Origin: Acidobacteriota bacterium
GTDB taxonomy: Bacteria > Acidobacteriota > Terriglobia > UBA7540
Assembly (NCBI GenBank): GCA_004298155.1
Contig: SCRD01000018.1
Coordinates: 328,557-392,556, forward strand
Direction: 5' to 3'
Length of the DNA: 64,000 nt
The notes beneath the pieces were generated by a model, which searched no databases, was not told where the DNA came from, and was given only the letters and a program-made list of their open reading frames with translations. Shown here piece by piece: positions 36,283 through 44,788 of this stretch (position 1 is the first letter of the stretch; each line of letters begins with the position of its first letter). The translations under genes were made by a program, and so were the position numbers.

Positions 36283-36658
36283 TCGATTCAAGGATCACCT
36301 GCGCCACAACATAGCGATTGGCGTGCGAGATAGACATGACGGCACGCGTAACTCCTAGCTGGTCAGCCACTTCACGCGCGCGCCCGGTCAGCAGTAGTTC
36401 AGGTTTTCCACTCGAGTGGTGGGCAACTTCCACGTCAAGCCAGCGCACACCCCTGGCCCAGCCAGTCCCCAGCGCCTTAAAAGCCGCCTCTTTGGCCGCA
36501 AAACGGGCCGCGTAACGTTCTGCTCGATTCTTGAATCTTTCGCAGTATGCTATCTCCGCGGGAGTGAAGATCTTTTGCGAGAAGCGGTCACCATGTCGTT
36601 GCAGCGCGCGCTCAATCCGCTCTGTTTCAGCGATGTCAATGCCTGTGCCGACCGTCAT
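36275..36658 (-). CDS. acpS: Holo-[acyl-carrier-protein] synthase
   Basis: About 127 aa, the family length. GTGIDIAETERIE near the start carries the metal-binding Asp, and FAAKEAAFKALGTG carries the catalytic Glu/Lys. It transfers 4'-phosphopantetheine from CoA to acyl carrier protein for fatty acid synthesis. The ATG at 36658 is preferred to a TTG nine bases upstream. Divergent from pgeF, with about 294 bases between. Confidence 0.93.
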   Translation of the reverse strand: MTVGTGIDIAETERIERALQRHGDRFSQKIFTPAEIAYCERFKNRAERYAARFAAKEAAFKALGTGWARGVRWLDVEVAHHSSGKPELLLTGRAREVADQLGVTRAVMSISHANRYVVAQVILESNV

Positions 36659-36952
36659 TCTGTTCAATCTCGTTCAGCGCCAGCGATGTTAACATGCGAG
36701 GCGCCGCCCCGCCGTTTCGCTGACCTTTCGGTTCGGCCTTGCCAGGCGCCTCAAGCTGCTTCACAGTCAAGATGTTTGCAAGGTCTTCGTTAACCTTAAC
36801 AGAGCGAAGTTTGGAATTCAAATGCGCACAGACCCGTCGTAAGGCTGTGTACATCAGCAGCCGGGCCGCCACACAGCCGCACCACTCGGGAGGCCATCAT
36901 TCGTTCTTTGGCGCAGCGCGAGGCCCACTTTGGCGCGTGCTATAGTCGAAGC

Positions 36953-37906
36953 ATGGCTGCCGGGGCTTTCAAACTCGAGTCTTCAAGAGACTGCTACTGG
37001 TTGGAGTGCCAGGCGCTGGCGGAAATCCCCTGGCTTGTCCACGCGTTCGGGACGCGGAAGGGCGGGGCATTGGGGCCAAAACCCGCCGGGGAAGCATCCG
37101 AGTTAAACACAGGTGCCGGGCATGCCAGAGACAAGCGAAAAGTAAGGCAGTTTCTTCGGGCGCTCGACTCTGGCTCCCTTCCAATGGCCACGTTGCGCCA
37201 GACGCATTCCTCGATTGTCTATTGCGCAATGCCGCACACCGGGAGCATGCCGGTTCAATATCAGCTTGCCGGGAATCCGGCGCCGGATGAGGATGATCCA
37301 CTGCGCGTGCGCTCCGGCGATGCGCTCATCGCCAACCGTGCAGGAATTCTTCTGGAAATTCGCGTGGCCGACTGCGTGCCTATCCTGATAGTGGACCGCG
37401 AACGGCGCGCCGTGGCGGCCGTGCATTCCGGCTGGCGCGGAGCGCTGGGGCGGATTGTTGAGAAAGCTGCCGGCGAAATGTGCCGCATGTTCCATTCGCG
37501 GCCTCAAAACCTGCTTGCCGCGGTGGGTCCTTCCATTCGCAAATGCTGTTATGAAGTGGGTCAGGAAGTGGTCGACGCTTTCTGCGGGGCCTTCCCGACA
37601 GGCGAAGAATTCTTCCACAAAGTTGCCGCCACGCCGGAGGAGCTGCGAATGGCTTTGCGCTATCAGACGCTCTTCATGCACCAGGCGCCTCCGGGACACC
37701 AACTGGAGGACGCTTTGTCAAAAGTTCACCTTGACCTTGCCGCGGTAGTTCGGTATCAACTGGAACACGCTGGTGTTCCGGGCCGGCAGATTTACGTGGC
37801 GGATTACTGCACGGCATGCCGGACGGACCTTTTCTATTCCTTTCGCAAGGAAGGCGCCCTGGCGGGACGGATGATGGCTGTGATCGGAATGCGGCAATCC
37901 TTGTAG
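36953..37906 (+). CDS. pgeF: Peptidoglycan editing factor / YfiH-family laccase-domain protein
   Basis: About 317 aa. The zinc-site pattern is present: His in LRQTHSS, Cys in VADCVPIL and His in HSGWRGAL. The motif CTACRTDLFYSFRKEG at the C-terminus is also typical. Family members act on purine nucleosides and on misincorporated amino acids in UDP-MurNAc in different bacteria. The frame is open to 36908, but the ATG at 36953 is preferred; TATAGT lies 6 bases before it and there is no ribosome site, so a leaderless start is possible. Confidence 0.88.
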   Translation: MAAGAFKLESSRDCYWLECQALAEIPWLVHAFGTRKGGALGPKPAGEASELNTGAGHARDKRKVRQFLRALDSGSLPMATLRQTHSSIVYCAMPHTGSMPVQYQLAGNPAPDEDDPLRVRSGDALIANRAGILLEIRVADCVPILIVDRERRAVAAVHSGWRGALGRIVEKAAGEMCRMFHSRPQNLLAAVGPSIRKCCYEVGQEVVDAFCGAFPTGEEFFHKVAATPEELRMALRYQTLFMHQAPPGHQLEDALSKVHLDLAAVVRYQLEHAGVPGRQIYVADYCTACRTDLFYSFRKEGALAGRMMAVIGMRQSL

Positions 37907-37970
37907 GAAAGACGAGGTTCAGCCCCGCCATCAAAGCCGTTTTTCTATCCAGGACAAAAATATTTTTCTG

Positions 37971-39107
37971 TCATGCTGGCGCTGTTGCCTGGGTCATCGT
38001 ACCCAGCCGCAACTGACCGCAGGCCGCCATCACGTCCTGGCCTCGTGAAATGCGGATGTAGGCAGGCACCTCGTGGTTTCGAAGAACTTCCTGAAACGCC
38101 AGGACCTGCTTGACAGGGGAAGGTTTATAAGGTAATTCTGCGCCGCTGTTGAACGGGATCAGGTTCAGTTTGCACTTGATTCCGCGTACCAACGCCGCAA
38201 CGCGCCGGGCGTCGTCGTCGGAATCGTTGATGCCGTCGAGCAGAACGTACTCGAACGTCACGTATTCTCGCGGGCCAAGCGGAAACTCGCGGCAGGCCTG
38301 CATCAGTTCGCTCAGCGGATATTTGCGGTTGAGCGGCATCAGGGCCGTCCGCTGTTCATCACTTGAGGCGTTCAGGGAAACGGCCAGTTTAGGCCGTGCC
38401 GATGCTTGCGCGAACCTGCGGATCTGAGGGATGACGCCGGCAGTTGAAACCGTCATGCGCCGAAGGGCCAGCGCCAACCCGTTCGAATCGGATAGAATCC
38501 CGACAGCTTTCATCACCGCATCCAGGTTCAGCATGGGCTCGCCCATGCCCATGAAAACCAGGTTTACAGGGGTCTCAGCCGGAACCTGCTGGGCATCGAG
38601 AACAGCGGCAACCTGGCCCACAATTTCCCCAACGGCAAGGTTGCGTTTTACTCCCAGCAACGCCGTAAAACAGAATCGGCAGCCCACTGCGCAACCCACC
38701 TGGCTTGAAAGGCAGAGCGTTACACGGTTCTCAATCGGCATGTAGACGGTCTCAATGCTTTCGCCGTCATCGAGAGCAAACAGGTAACGCACCGCGCCAT
38801 CGCGCGAGGCAACCTGCGCTTTGATCTCGGGCCAGTCCAGGCGGCAGCGGCCAAGGAGGTCCTGCCTGAGGTCCACTGGGATGTCTGTGAACGCATTCAG
38901 ATCACGCACCCGCCGCCCGTAGAGATTGCGAAACAATTGTTTGCCGCGGTATTTCGGCTGGCCGCACTCCACCGCCAGTTGTTCAAGTTCTGTCTTGCCG
39001 AGCCCGAAAATATTGCCTTCCATGGGATTCGTAAACATGGCTAGCTTTGTTGTGCCCGCAGGTGCTTCGCCCGACGTTCGTCTGGTGGGCGGCTTATCAG
39101 GATTCAT
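37971..39107 (-). CDS. rlmN: Dual-specificity rRNA/tRNA A2503/A37 methyltransferase RlmN
   Basis: A 378-aa radical-SAM enzyme. The CxxxCxxC cluster motif (C139, C143, C146 in CAVGCRFC) binds the 4Fe-4S centre. VNLVFMGMGEPMLN (about 181-194) is the GGE-type SAM-binding segment, and C363 near the C-terminus is the resolving cysteine. It methylates C2 of A2503 in 23S rRNA and A37 in some tRNAs. The N-terminal 30 residues are extra and low in conservation, with ATGs at 39107, 39038 and 39023; none has a ribosome site. Confidence 0.93.
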   Translation of the reverse strand: MNPDKPPTRRTSGEAPAGTTKLAMFTNPMEGNIFGLGKTELEQLAVECGQPKYRGKQLFRNLYGRRVRDLNAFTDIPVDLRQDLLGRCRLDWPEIKAQVASRDGAVRYLFALDDGESIETVYMPIENRVTLCLSSQVGCAVGCRFCFTALLGVKRNLAVGEIVGQVAAVLDAQQVPAETPVNLVFMGMGEPMLNLDAVMKAVGILSDSNGLALALRRMTVSTAGVIPQIRRFAQASARPKLAVSLNASSDEQRTALMPLNRKYPLSELMQACREFPLGPREYVTFEYVLLDGINDSDDDARRVAALVRGIKCKLNLIPFNSGAELPYKPSPVKQVLAFQEVLRNHEVPAYIRISRGQDVMAACGQLRLGTMTQATAPA

Positions 39108-39133
39108 AACTCATAACTCAGAACTCATAACTC
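39104..39133. repeat. Short tandem repeat at the rlmN start
   Basis: The unit ACTCATAACTC recurs three times with small spacers across the rlmN start codon. Low-complexity, of the kind that arises by slippage. Confidence 0.5.
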
Positions 39134-39188
39134 CGAAGTCTCTGGCACGAGCAAATTATTCTCAACATTGACGCCCAATTCAGTATAT

Positions 39189-39203
39189 CTTACATCCTGT
39201 AAG
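39189..39203. promoter_or_regulatory. Palindromic operator candidate for the TetR regulator
   Basis: CTTACA-TCC-TGTAAG is a perfect 6-bp dyad, 28 bases before the TetR start and in the rlmN-tetR divergent gap. TTGACG lies at 39168-39173, so a bound repressor would cover the promoter's -10 region. Confidence 0.5.
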
Positions 39204-39231
39204 CTTCCCCTTTAGTTGTGAAAGGATGCCC

Positions 39232-39840
39232 ATGAGTCCGCGCCGAGTTGATCCTGAGCTTACCGCACGACGCCGCGAAGCTCTGATCAAGGCGGGCTAC
39301 GCCGAAATCCTCGAGAAAGGCCTGAATGCCACCACCATCGATTCCGTGGTGGCGCGCGCCAATTCCAGCAAGGGCGGAGCGCTCCATTATTTCCACAGCA
39401 AGGATGATCTCCTTTACGCCGTTCTGGACTGGCTGTTCAGCGAACTCACCCGCAGCCTTGACCAGGTGGCCGCGACCCAGGAATCCCCCCGCGAGCGCCT
39501 GGCGGCGGAACTGGAGTTGCTGTTCCACAGCGCCGAAGTCAATCGCAAGCTCTATCTGGTGTTGTTTGATTTTGTCACGCTCGGGGCCCGTGCGGACCGC
39601 TTCCGCAAGCTGTTTCACGATTTCTTTGTCGGTTGCCGCAAGCGCGACGCGCAGATCATTATCGAGGGCATTAAGCTGCAGGAGTTTCGCCGCGTCCGTC
39701 CGGAAGACGCCGCCGCCACCATTCGCGCCCTGGTTGACGGCTATTGCCTGCAATGGCTGATGGATTCCTCGAACGTCCCTGTGGAAGTTTTCCGCGACCG
39801 CTGCGGCGCCGTCCTCGGCGCTTACCTGCTGCGCGGGTGA
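39232..39840 (+). CDS. TetR/AcrR-family transcriptional regulator
   Basis: About 202 aa. The N-terminal helix-turn-helix (ARRREALIKAGYAEILEKGL...TTIDSVVARANSSKGGALHYFHSKDDLLYAVL, residues 8-65) has the standard TetR spacing. Residues 66-202 are the helical ligand domain. The ATG at 39232 has AAAGG at good spacing. A palindrome just upstream suggests autoregulation. No obvious target operon adjoins on the same strand; rlmN diverges from it. Confidence 0.88.
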   Translation: MSPRRVDPELTARRREALIKAGYAEILEKGLNATTIDSVVARANSSKGGALHYFHSKDDLLYAVLDWLFSELTRSLDQVAATQESPRERLAAELELLFHSAEVNRKLYLVLFDFVTLGARADRFRKLFHDFFVGCRKRDAQIIIEGIKLQEFRRVRPEDAAATIRALVDGYCLQWLMDSSNVPVEVFRDRCGAVLGAYLLRG

Positions 39841-40527
39841 ACCGTTTTGGTAGAGAAGTCCTGCGGGCACTCCGACGCTTTGAATGCGCGGGCGTCCAAG
39901 ACACACACCTGGGCCACGGTGTATTGCTAGAATGCACCGCCATGAACCTTGTACCTACAAACTTATAGCGCGTGTGAAAGTGTTTTGAACTGGTAATATC
40001 CCAATTGTGGTATTTCGCCCCGGCGATAAGTCGGGATATAGACGATTGGTCATTCTAATTCGCCCTGCCATCTTGGATGTCTGCACCGGCGCCGATTACG
40101 CGAAGTAACTCTCGAAAGCTTGTATCCCGGCCCCCGGTTTTGCAGCCTGCGGATTTTATTCTCTTTAATGACACGAGCTCTGCAGGCCGCAGGAACGATG
40201 GCCAGCGATACTCCCCCCACGGAGCTTGCTCGATGTTGAAAAGCTAGCATCGTAGCCCGCCTTGAACGTACGTGCGCACGACTTTTGGGACAGGTGTGTC
40301 ATTTTGAGACACATGTCGGAAAAATTCTTGAAAAAACGGCCACTGGACCGAAATGCCAATCGAAAACGGAGCTATCTATCTTGCTTAAAATAAAGTTGAT
40401 ACGCAAGGAACGACCTGGAGCTTTCTACAGAGCGCGACGGCTTGCTTCCAAACTCTAAATTCAGGTATCGGGCAAAAACTTGCCGACCTGCCACCCTGTC
40501 CGCGAAAAGGCGGGTGCGATCCGCGAT
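39841..40527. other. Long non-coding gap
   Basis: About 690 bases without a supportable gene on either strand. The frames at 40050-40250 and 40165-40359 have no ribosome site and odd composition. The part after 40270 is AT-richer. No hairpin with a T-run or RNA gene was recognised. Confidence 0.4.
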
Positions 40528-41694
40528 CTACTTTCCGTAGACCGCGTCGTGCCAGTAGGCCTGGTGGCCCCGGTAATCGTCATCCGGCAGATTGGCAATA
40601 ATGAGGCGGCGTAGTTCGAGCGCGTCTATGGGCCCCTGGTGATCGTAAAGCACTTCTCCTTTGGGGCTGATGAGGACGGTGTAGGGAACAGCACCATTCC
40701 ACTTGGGATTGAACGCCGCCATCAAATCGTAAATCTGGGGTGCTCCGAAAATCAGGTTCTCACTGGTGGCGTGCTGCTGCTGCAGCTCGTGCAAGACGCC
40801 CGCCATTTCGTCTGGATAGTTGATGCTCGCCGTCACAAGCTGGAATGGCCGGTGGCCGTACATCCGGTACATGGTTTGAAAAAGCGGAAGTTCCCTCACG
40901 CAGGGGCCGCACCATGTGGCCCAGAAATCAACCAGCAGCAGCTTGCCGGTATTATTCTTACGCAGCGCATCCAGATCGGCGGCCATGGCCGGTTTCACGG
41001 ACACGGGCTGGCTTTCAATACGGGAAACCTCCTCTTCACTGGCCGCCTCTTTATACATCCATTTGGTGGAACAGCCAACGGCGGGTGTTACGGGCACCTG
41101 GACGGGTTTATCCGCCAGCACCTCGTCGATAGCGGTTCGCGCGTCCTGCCGTGTGACGAATTCGGGACGCGGATTGTTGTCAAGCCGGCCGTCATACATC
41201 AACTTCCTCTCCGGACCAAAAACGAAAACATGCGGAGTGGCTGTGGGTCCATATGCTCGGGCCACCGCTTGCGTTTCGCCGTCATAAAGGTAAGGAAAAT
41301 TAAAGTGCCGGTAGGCGGCGCGGATCTTCATCTCGGCAAAGGAATCGCTGACGTCGGTGTAGCCGAGCTCGTCAAGCTGGATGGCTTTGGGATTGTTGGG
41401 CTGGATGGCCACAAACGCCACGCTCTTTCCTTTGTAGTCGTTCACAAGCTGCTTGATGCGTGTTTCGTAGAGCTGCGCCGTCGGGCAATGATTGCAGGTG
41501 AAAATGATTACCAGAACCTTGGCGGAGGCGTAGTCTTTGAGGCAATGGGTTTCGCCATCAATTCCCGGCAGGCAGAAGCCCGGCGCAGGGGAACCAATCG
41601 CAAGCGTCGGGGGGATATCTTCGCCTCGCAGCGGCCCGCAAACAAGGGCAATGGCAAAGCTCAGGACAAGGATGCGCAAGGTGCGACGAAACAT
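40528..41694 (-). CDS. Secreted protein with two thioredoxin-fold domains
   Basis: About 388 aa. A signal segment (LVLSFAIALVCGPLRG) precedes two thioredoxin-like domains. Domain one (about 30-180) has the active site CNHC (C67, C70) in an AhpC/TSA-redoxin setting. Domain two (about 240-388) has WATWCGPC and resembles TlpA/ResA. The protein should work as a periplasmic thiol-disulfide reductase or peroxiredoxin-like enzyme. The ATG at 41694 has GGGAGG 8 bases upstream. Stand-alone gene. Confidence 0.83.
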   Translation of the reverse strand: MFRRTLRILVLSFAIALVCGPLRGEDIPPTLAIGSPAPGFCLPGIDGETHCLKDYASAKVLVIIFTCNHCPTAQLYETRIKQLVNDYKGKSVAFVAIQPNNPKAIQLDELGYTDVSDSFAEMKIRAAYRHFNFPYLYDGETQAVARAYGPTATPHVFVFGPERKLMYDGRLDNNPRPEFVTRQDARTAIDEVLADKPVQVPVTPAVGCSTKWMYKEAASEEEVSRIESQPVSVKPAMAADLDALRKNNTGKLLLVDFWATWCGPCVRELPLFQTMYRMYGHRPFQLVTASINYPDEMAGVLHELQQQHATSENLIFGAPQIYDLMAAFNPKWNGAVPYTVLISPKGEVLYDHQGPIDALELRRLIIANLPDDDYRGHQAYWHDAVYGK

Positions 41695-41899
41695 GTTCAC
41701 CACCTCCCGTTCAGACTTGCGTTGGCGGCGAGCGCCGACCAGTACGGGTCATAATGTTATACCAGGTCGGGCGCGTTCGAAACGAATCCCCGGAAGAACC
41801 AGAGACCTCAAAATCCGAGGAACGTCCTTCCGCTTGTGTTTATCGAACCGAGGCGAATAGAATACGGCTGGTCAGCATGGTTTTTTCAGGAGGGCAAAC

Positions 41900-43291
41900 A
41901 TGGTCAATCGAAGAGAGTTTTTGGCGTCAATGGCGGCAGCAGCGTCTGCAGGACCGCTTGCAGCTGCGCCTTCATCGAACCCAGCGCCAGCTGGTTTTTC
42001 AAACCCGCTCTCAGCCAGCCCGGCCGCTCTGGCCATCAACGGCGGAAAGCCGGTGCGGGAAAAACTGCTGCAGGTTGCTGATTGCGGCATGGGGACGGAG
42101 TATTACGGTAGCGAGGAGCGAGAACGCCTGGATGATGTAGTTACGGCTCGCAGCCCCTTCCGCTGGTACGGTCCGGGATCGAACCAACCCATGCAGTGCG
42201 CAAACTTCGAAAAGGCGTTTGGCCGGCGGATGCGGCGCCGCTACGTGCTGGGTGTCACCTCAGGAACGGCCGCGCTGCAGTGCGCCATGGCGGCCCTTGG
42301 ACTCGGTCCGGGCGATGAAATGATCCTGCCCGCGTGGACGTGGTATTCCTGCTTCAACGCCATCGTTCTGGCGGGTGCGCTTCCAGTTTTTGCGGAAATT
42401 GACGAGTCGCTCAACATCGATCCCGACGACATCGAACACCGCATCACGCCCCAGACCAGGGCGATCATGGCTGTGCATCTGGAGGGTTGCCCGGCTGACC
42501 TTGACCGAATCCTGCCGATCGCCCGCAAGCATGGGCTGAAAGTGCTGGAAGATTGCGCGCAGAGCCTTGGTGCTGATTACAAGGGCAGGCCCGTGGGCTC
42601 CATCGGCGACATCGCCATTTACAGCTTCCAATTCTGCAAGACCATCACATCAGGCGAGGGCGGCGCCGTGGTCACCGACGATCCCGTGTTGTTCGAGCGC
42701 GCCTGCCGATTTCACGACCTGGGACCGTTGCGGCCCGCATTGAAGCAGCAACTCGGCGGCGAACGGGTTGCCGGTTTTGCGGGCACTAACTTTCGCATGA
42801 GCGAGTTTACCGGCGGAGTGTTGGATGCCCAGCTGGCCAAGCTCGACACTATTGTGGCCGCTCTCAGACAGAATGGGCGCCGCGTTTATGAAGGACTGCG
42901 AACTCTGCCAGACCCGCGTTTTCGGCGTTCACCCGACCCCGAGGGCGATCTGAAGGAGAGGATTTATCTGGGCTTCGCCACACGGCAGCATCGCGACCGG
43001 TACATGAAAGCAATGCGTGCGGAGAATATTCCCGCCGGCCCGCCCAACGGCTCAGTGATCCTTCCAATTGTTCCGCAGGTGAAGAACAAAGTCACGGCCC
43101 ACCCGGCGTGGCCCTCGTTCTCGACGCCGCGCGGACGGGAGATCCAATACGGCGCCGAGGCTTGCCCGCGAACCATCGATATCCTGCATCGCTTTGCGGC
43201 CGTTCCCATTGATCCCACGTTTACTGAGCAGGACACGCAGGACATCGCCGCCGCAATCAACAAGGTCTATCCGGCCATCATAAACGCGTGA
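41900..43291 (+). CDS. DegT/DnrJ/EryC1/StrS-family PLP aminotransferase with Tat signal
   Basis: A 463-aa protein. Residues 1-25 read NRREFLASMAAAASAGPLAAAP, a twin-arginine type signal. The rest is a sugar-aminotransferase fold: GVTSGTAALQ (about 113-122) for PLP phosphate, and the Schiff-base Lys in QFCKTITSGEGG (about residue 247). Such enzymes aminate sugar or cyclitol ketones, normally in the cytosol, so an exported form is unusual. The usual cytosolic variants have no such leader. Stand-alone gene, just left of the degenerate tRNA-Leu copy. Confidence 0.85.
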   Translation: MVNRREFLASMAAAASAGPLAAAPSSNPAPAGFSNPLSASPAALAINGGKPVREKLLQVADCGMGTEYYGSEERERLDDVVTARSPFRWYGPGSNQPMQCANFEKAFGRRMRRRYVLGVTSGTAALQCAMAALGLGPGDEMILPAWTWYSCFNAIVLAGALPVFAEIDESLNIDPDDIEHRITPQTRAIMAVHLEGCPADLDRILPIARKHGLKVLEDCAQSLGADYKGRPVGSIGDIAIYSFQFCKTITSGEGGAVVTDDPVLFERACRFHDLGPLRPALKQQLGGERVAGFAGTNFRMSEFTGGVLDAQLAKLDTIVAALRQNGRRVYEGLRTLPDPRFRRSPDPEGDLKERIYLGFATRQHRDRYMKAMRAENIPAGPPNGSVILPIVPQVKNKVTAHPAWPSFSTPRGREIQYGAEACPRTIDILHRFAAVPIDPTFTEQDTQDIAAAINKVYPAIINA

Positions 43292-43472
43292 ATTGTGGTG
43301 GTGCGCCGTCCTTCAAATTGTTTTCAGCCGGCGGAGTTACTAAATCACGGACTCTGAGCTGCACAGGAGAGCGTCGGTCTGTGGAGTTGAAACCTTTCGC
43401 CTCGCCGGGTTATAAAAACTTCAGGTGTCTCGTTAACCGGTTGCTTCTATCGAATCATTCCGTTGCCCGGTT

Positions 43473-43541
43473 GGTGCTGGAGGGGGGGCGAACCCCCACG
43501 CTCTTTTGTAGTGCCAGATTTTGGGTTCGGGCACTTTTGCA
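43473..43541 (-). repeat. Degenerate copy of the tRNA-Leu 3' part (candidate att repeat)
   Basis: GGTGCTGGAGGGGGG and CGAACCCCCACGCTCTTTTG match the 3' half of the intact tRNA-Leu gene at 51953-52037 in the same orientation, with a 2-base change in the T arm. Similarity continues through GCCAGATTTTG (anticodon stem) and then fades. This is not a functional tRNA. It could be the distal direct repeat left by integration at the tRNA, or a decayed tandem tRNA gene. Confidence 0.65.
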
Positions 43542-43575
43542 GGAAGGATGGCGGACGCGACACGGCGAAGAATTC

Positions 43576-44016
43576 CTAGCTGGTTGAAAGCAAGGCAAGC
43601 GCCAGAATGCCAATCAAAATTCCTGTTACGCCCTGCCAGGCAATTTTTTCTTTGAAAAGTAAAATTCCGGCGATTGCTACCACGAGCAAGCTTCCGCCGG
43701 TAGTGATGGGGAAAGCTAATTCTCCTGGAGCACCCCGTTCAAGTGCAAAGGCCGTGAATAGCGTGCCGGCAAAGCTACAGGCGCCCATCGTGGGTGCAAT
43801 CAGGAATCCCTTTCGGGTAGGCCTGATCCTTGCAACAATGACGGCGGGAGTGGTGAGCAGAAAGCCACTAAAGTAGTATTCTGCGATGAACTGATAATGG
43901 AAAGCGCATGAGAGATGGTTGGCGGCAAGCACCTTCAGCCCAAAGGGACCCATGCCGTTACACAAGAATGCAACCAGCATTAACTGGACACACCGCCCGC
44001 GTGCGTCAGTTTCCAA
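43576..44016 (-). CDS. EamA/DMT transporter, C-terminal half (split gene)
   Basis: A 146-aa frame with about five membrane helices, typical of the second EamA repeat (VAFLCNGMGPFGLKVL near the start and ITTGGSLLVVAIAGILLFKEK near the end). It starts at a TTG overlapping the end of the first half by 11 bases, in another frame; an ATG at 43980 is an alternative. Together the two pieces add up to a normal 10-helix DMT transporter of about 300 aa. The split is probably a frameshift, although two cooperating half-transporters are possible. Confidence 0.6.
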   Translation of the reverse strand: METDARGRCVQLMLVAFLCNGMGPFGLKVLAANHLSCAFHYQFIAEYYFSGFLLTTPAVIVARIRPTRKGFLIAPTMGACSFAGTLFTAFALERGAPGELAFPITTGGSLLVVAIAGILLFKEKIAWQGVTGILIGILALALLSTS

Positions 44017-44488
44017 GGTTTACCTGGTTTTGGAAAGCGGTTTGTTTGTCGAGCCGCTCTTCAGCCTTTTTGTCCTGCCACAAGAGATAGATCGAGAGCC
44101 CCGTCAACAGAAGCACGACAACAATTCTCAGGGTCAGACGCTCGTGATAAATAATAATCGAACAAACGGCCGGAACAATCGCCGACAGGTTGATGATGAG
44201 CCAGCTTGTTGAGATCTTTCCGTAGAGAATGCCTGTTTGAAATGCCAGCCCCGCGACGGCAGCAAGCATTCCAAAGGGGAGTGCGATCCAATAGACCTTA
44301 ACCGGAATCGCAAAATTAGCGTGCTCCGAGATAACGACAAACCCGCAAACAAACAGGCATGCCCAGAAAAACAGGAGCATATAGAGGGACCGTGGCCGGC
44401 ATCCCCTGTTGTCAGCGATTTTCGCGAACACGCCCAGCATGCCGTAGCACACCGGTGCCGCGATCATGAAAAAGTAGCTCCAGTTCAT
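44006..44488 (-). CDS. EamA/DMT transporter, N-terminal half (split gene)
   Basis: A 160-aa frame with about five membrane helices. It opens NWSYFFMIAAPVCYGMLGVF and ends with a charged linker (WQDKKAEERLDKQ) that normally joins the two EamA repeats. The stop falls in this linker and the C-terminal half follows in a shifted frame. Transporters of this family move small metabolites; the specific substrate is unknown. Part of the degraded island between the two tRNA-Leu copies. Confidence 0.6.
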   Translation of the reverse strand: MNWSYFFMIAAPVCYGMLGVFAKIADNRGCRPRSLYMLLFFWACLFVCGFVVISEHANFAIPVKVYWIALPFGMLAAVAGLAFQTGILYGKISTSWLIINLSAIVPAVCSIIIYHERLTLRIVVVLLLTGLSIYLLWQDKKAEERLDKQTAFQNQVNLGN

Positions 44489-44788
44489 CTACGTCCCCAA
44501 GTTCCCGTTTGCGGGACTGATTTTCACCTCAGCGGTGGATGCTGCCAAGTGCAATGAGGCTTTGATGGATCCAGAACATACAGAATGCTGGACATGGCAG
44601 TGTCCTGAAAGGTTCATCTATTTGGACGCGCCATTGAAAGTTCTGTGCTTACGGCTTGACAAGAGGCGGAGGGATGAGGACGATCAAATAGATTTTCTGC
44701 GGCAGAGGTGTCTGCTGTTTCCGAACGCGATACAAAGCAATATGCGCCGATGTATGTGACTTCCGGCGATTGCAAAATGAGGTTCCCA

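Noticed and set aside
39104..39133. A CRISPR-like repeat
   Set aside because: Units are 11 bases with almost no spacers; it is a slippage-type tandem repeat.
40639..41754. A 371-codon frame antisense to the double-thioredoxin gene
   Set aside because: It mirrors a gene with two CxxC active sites and lacks any recognisable domain.
43473..43541. A second functional tRNA-Leu gene
   Set aside because: The 5' half, D arm and anticodon stem are not preserved, so it cannot fold as a tRNA.
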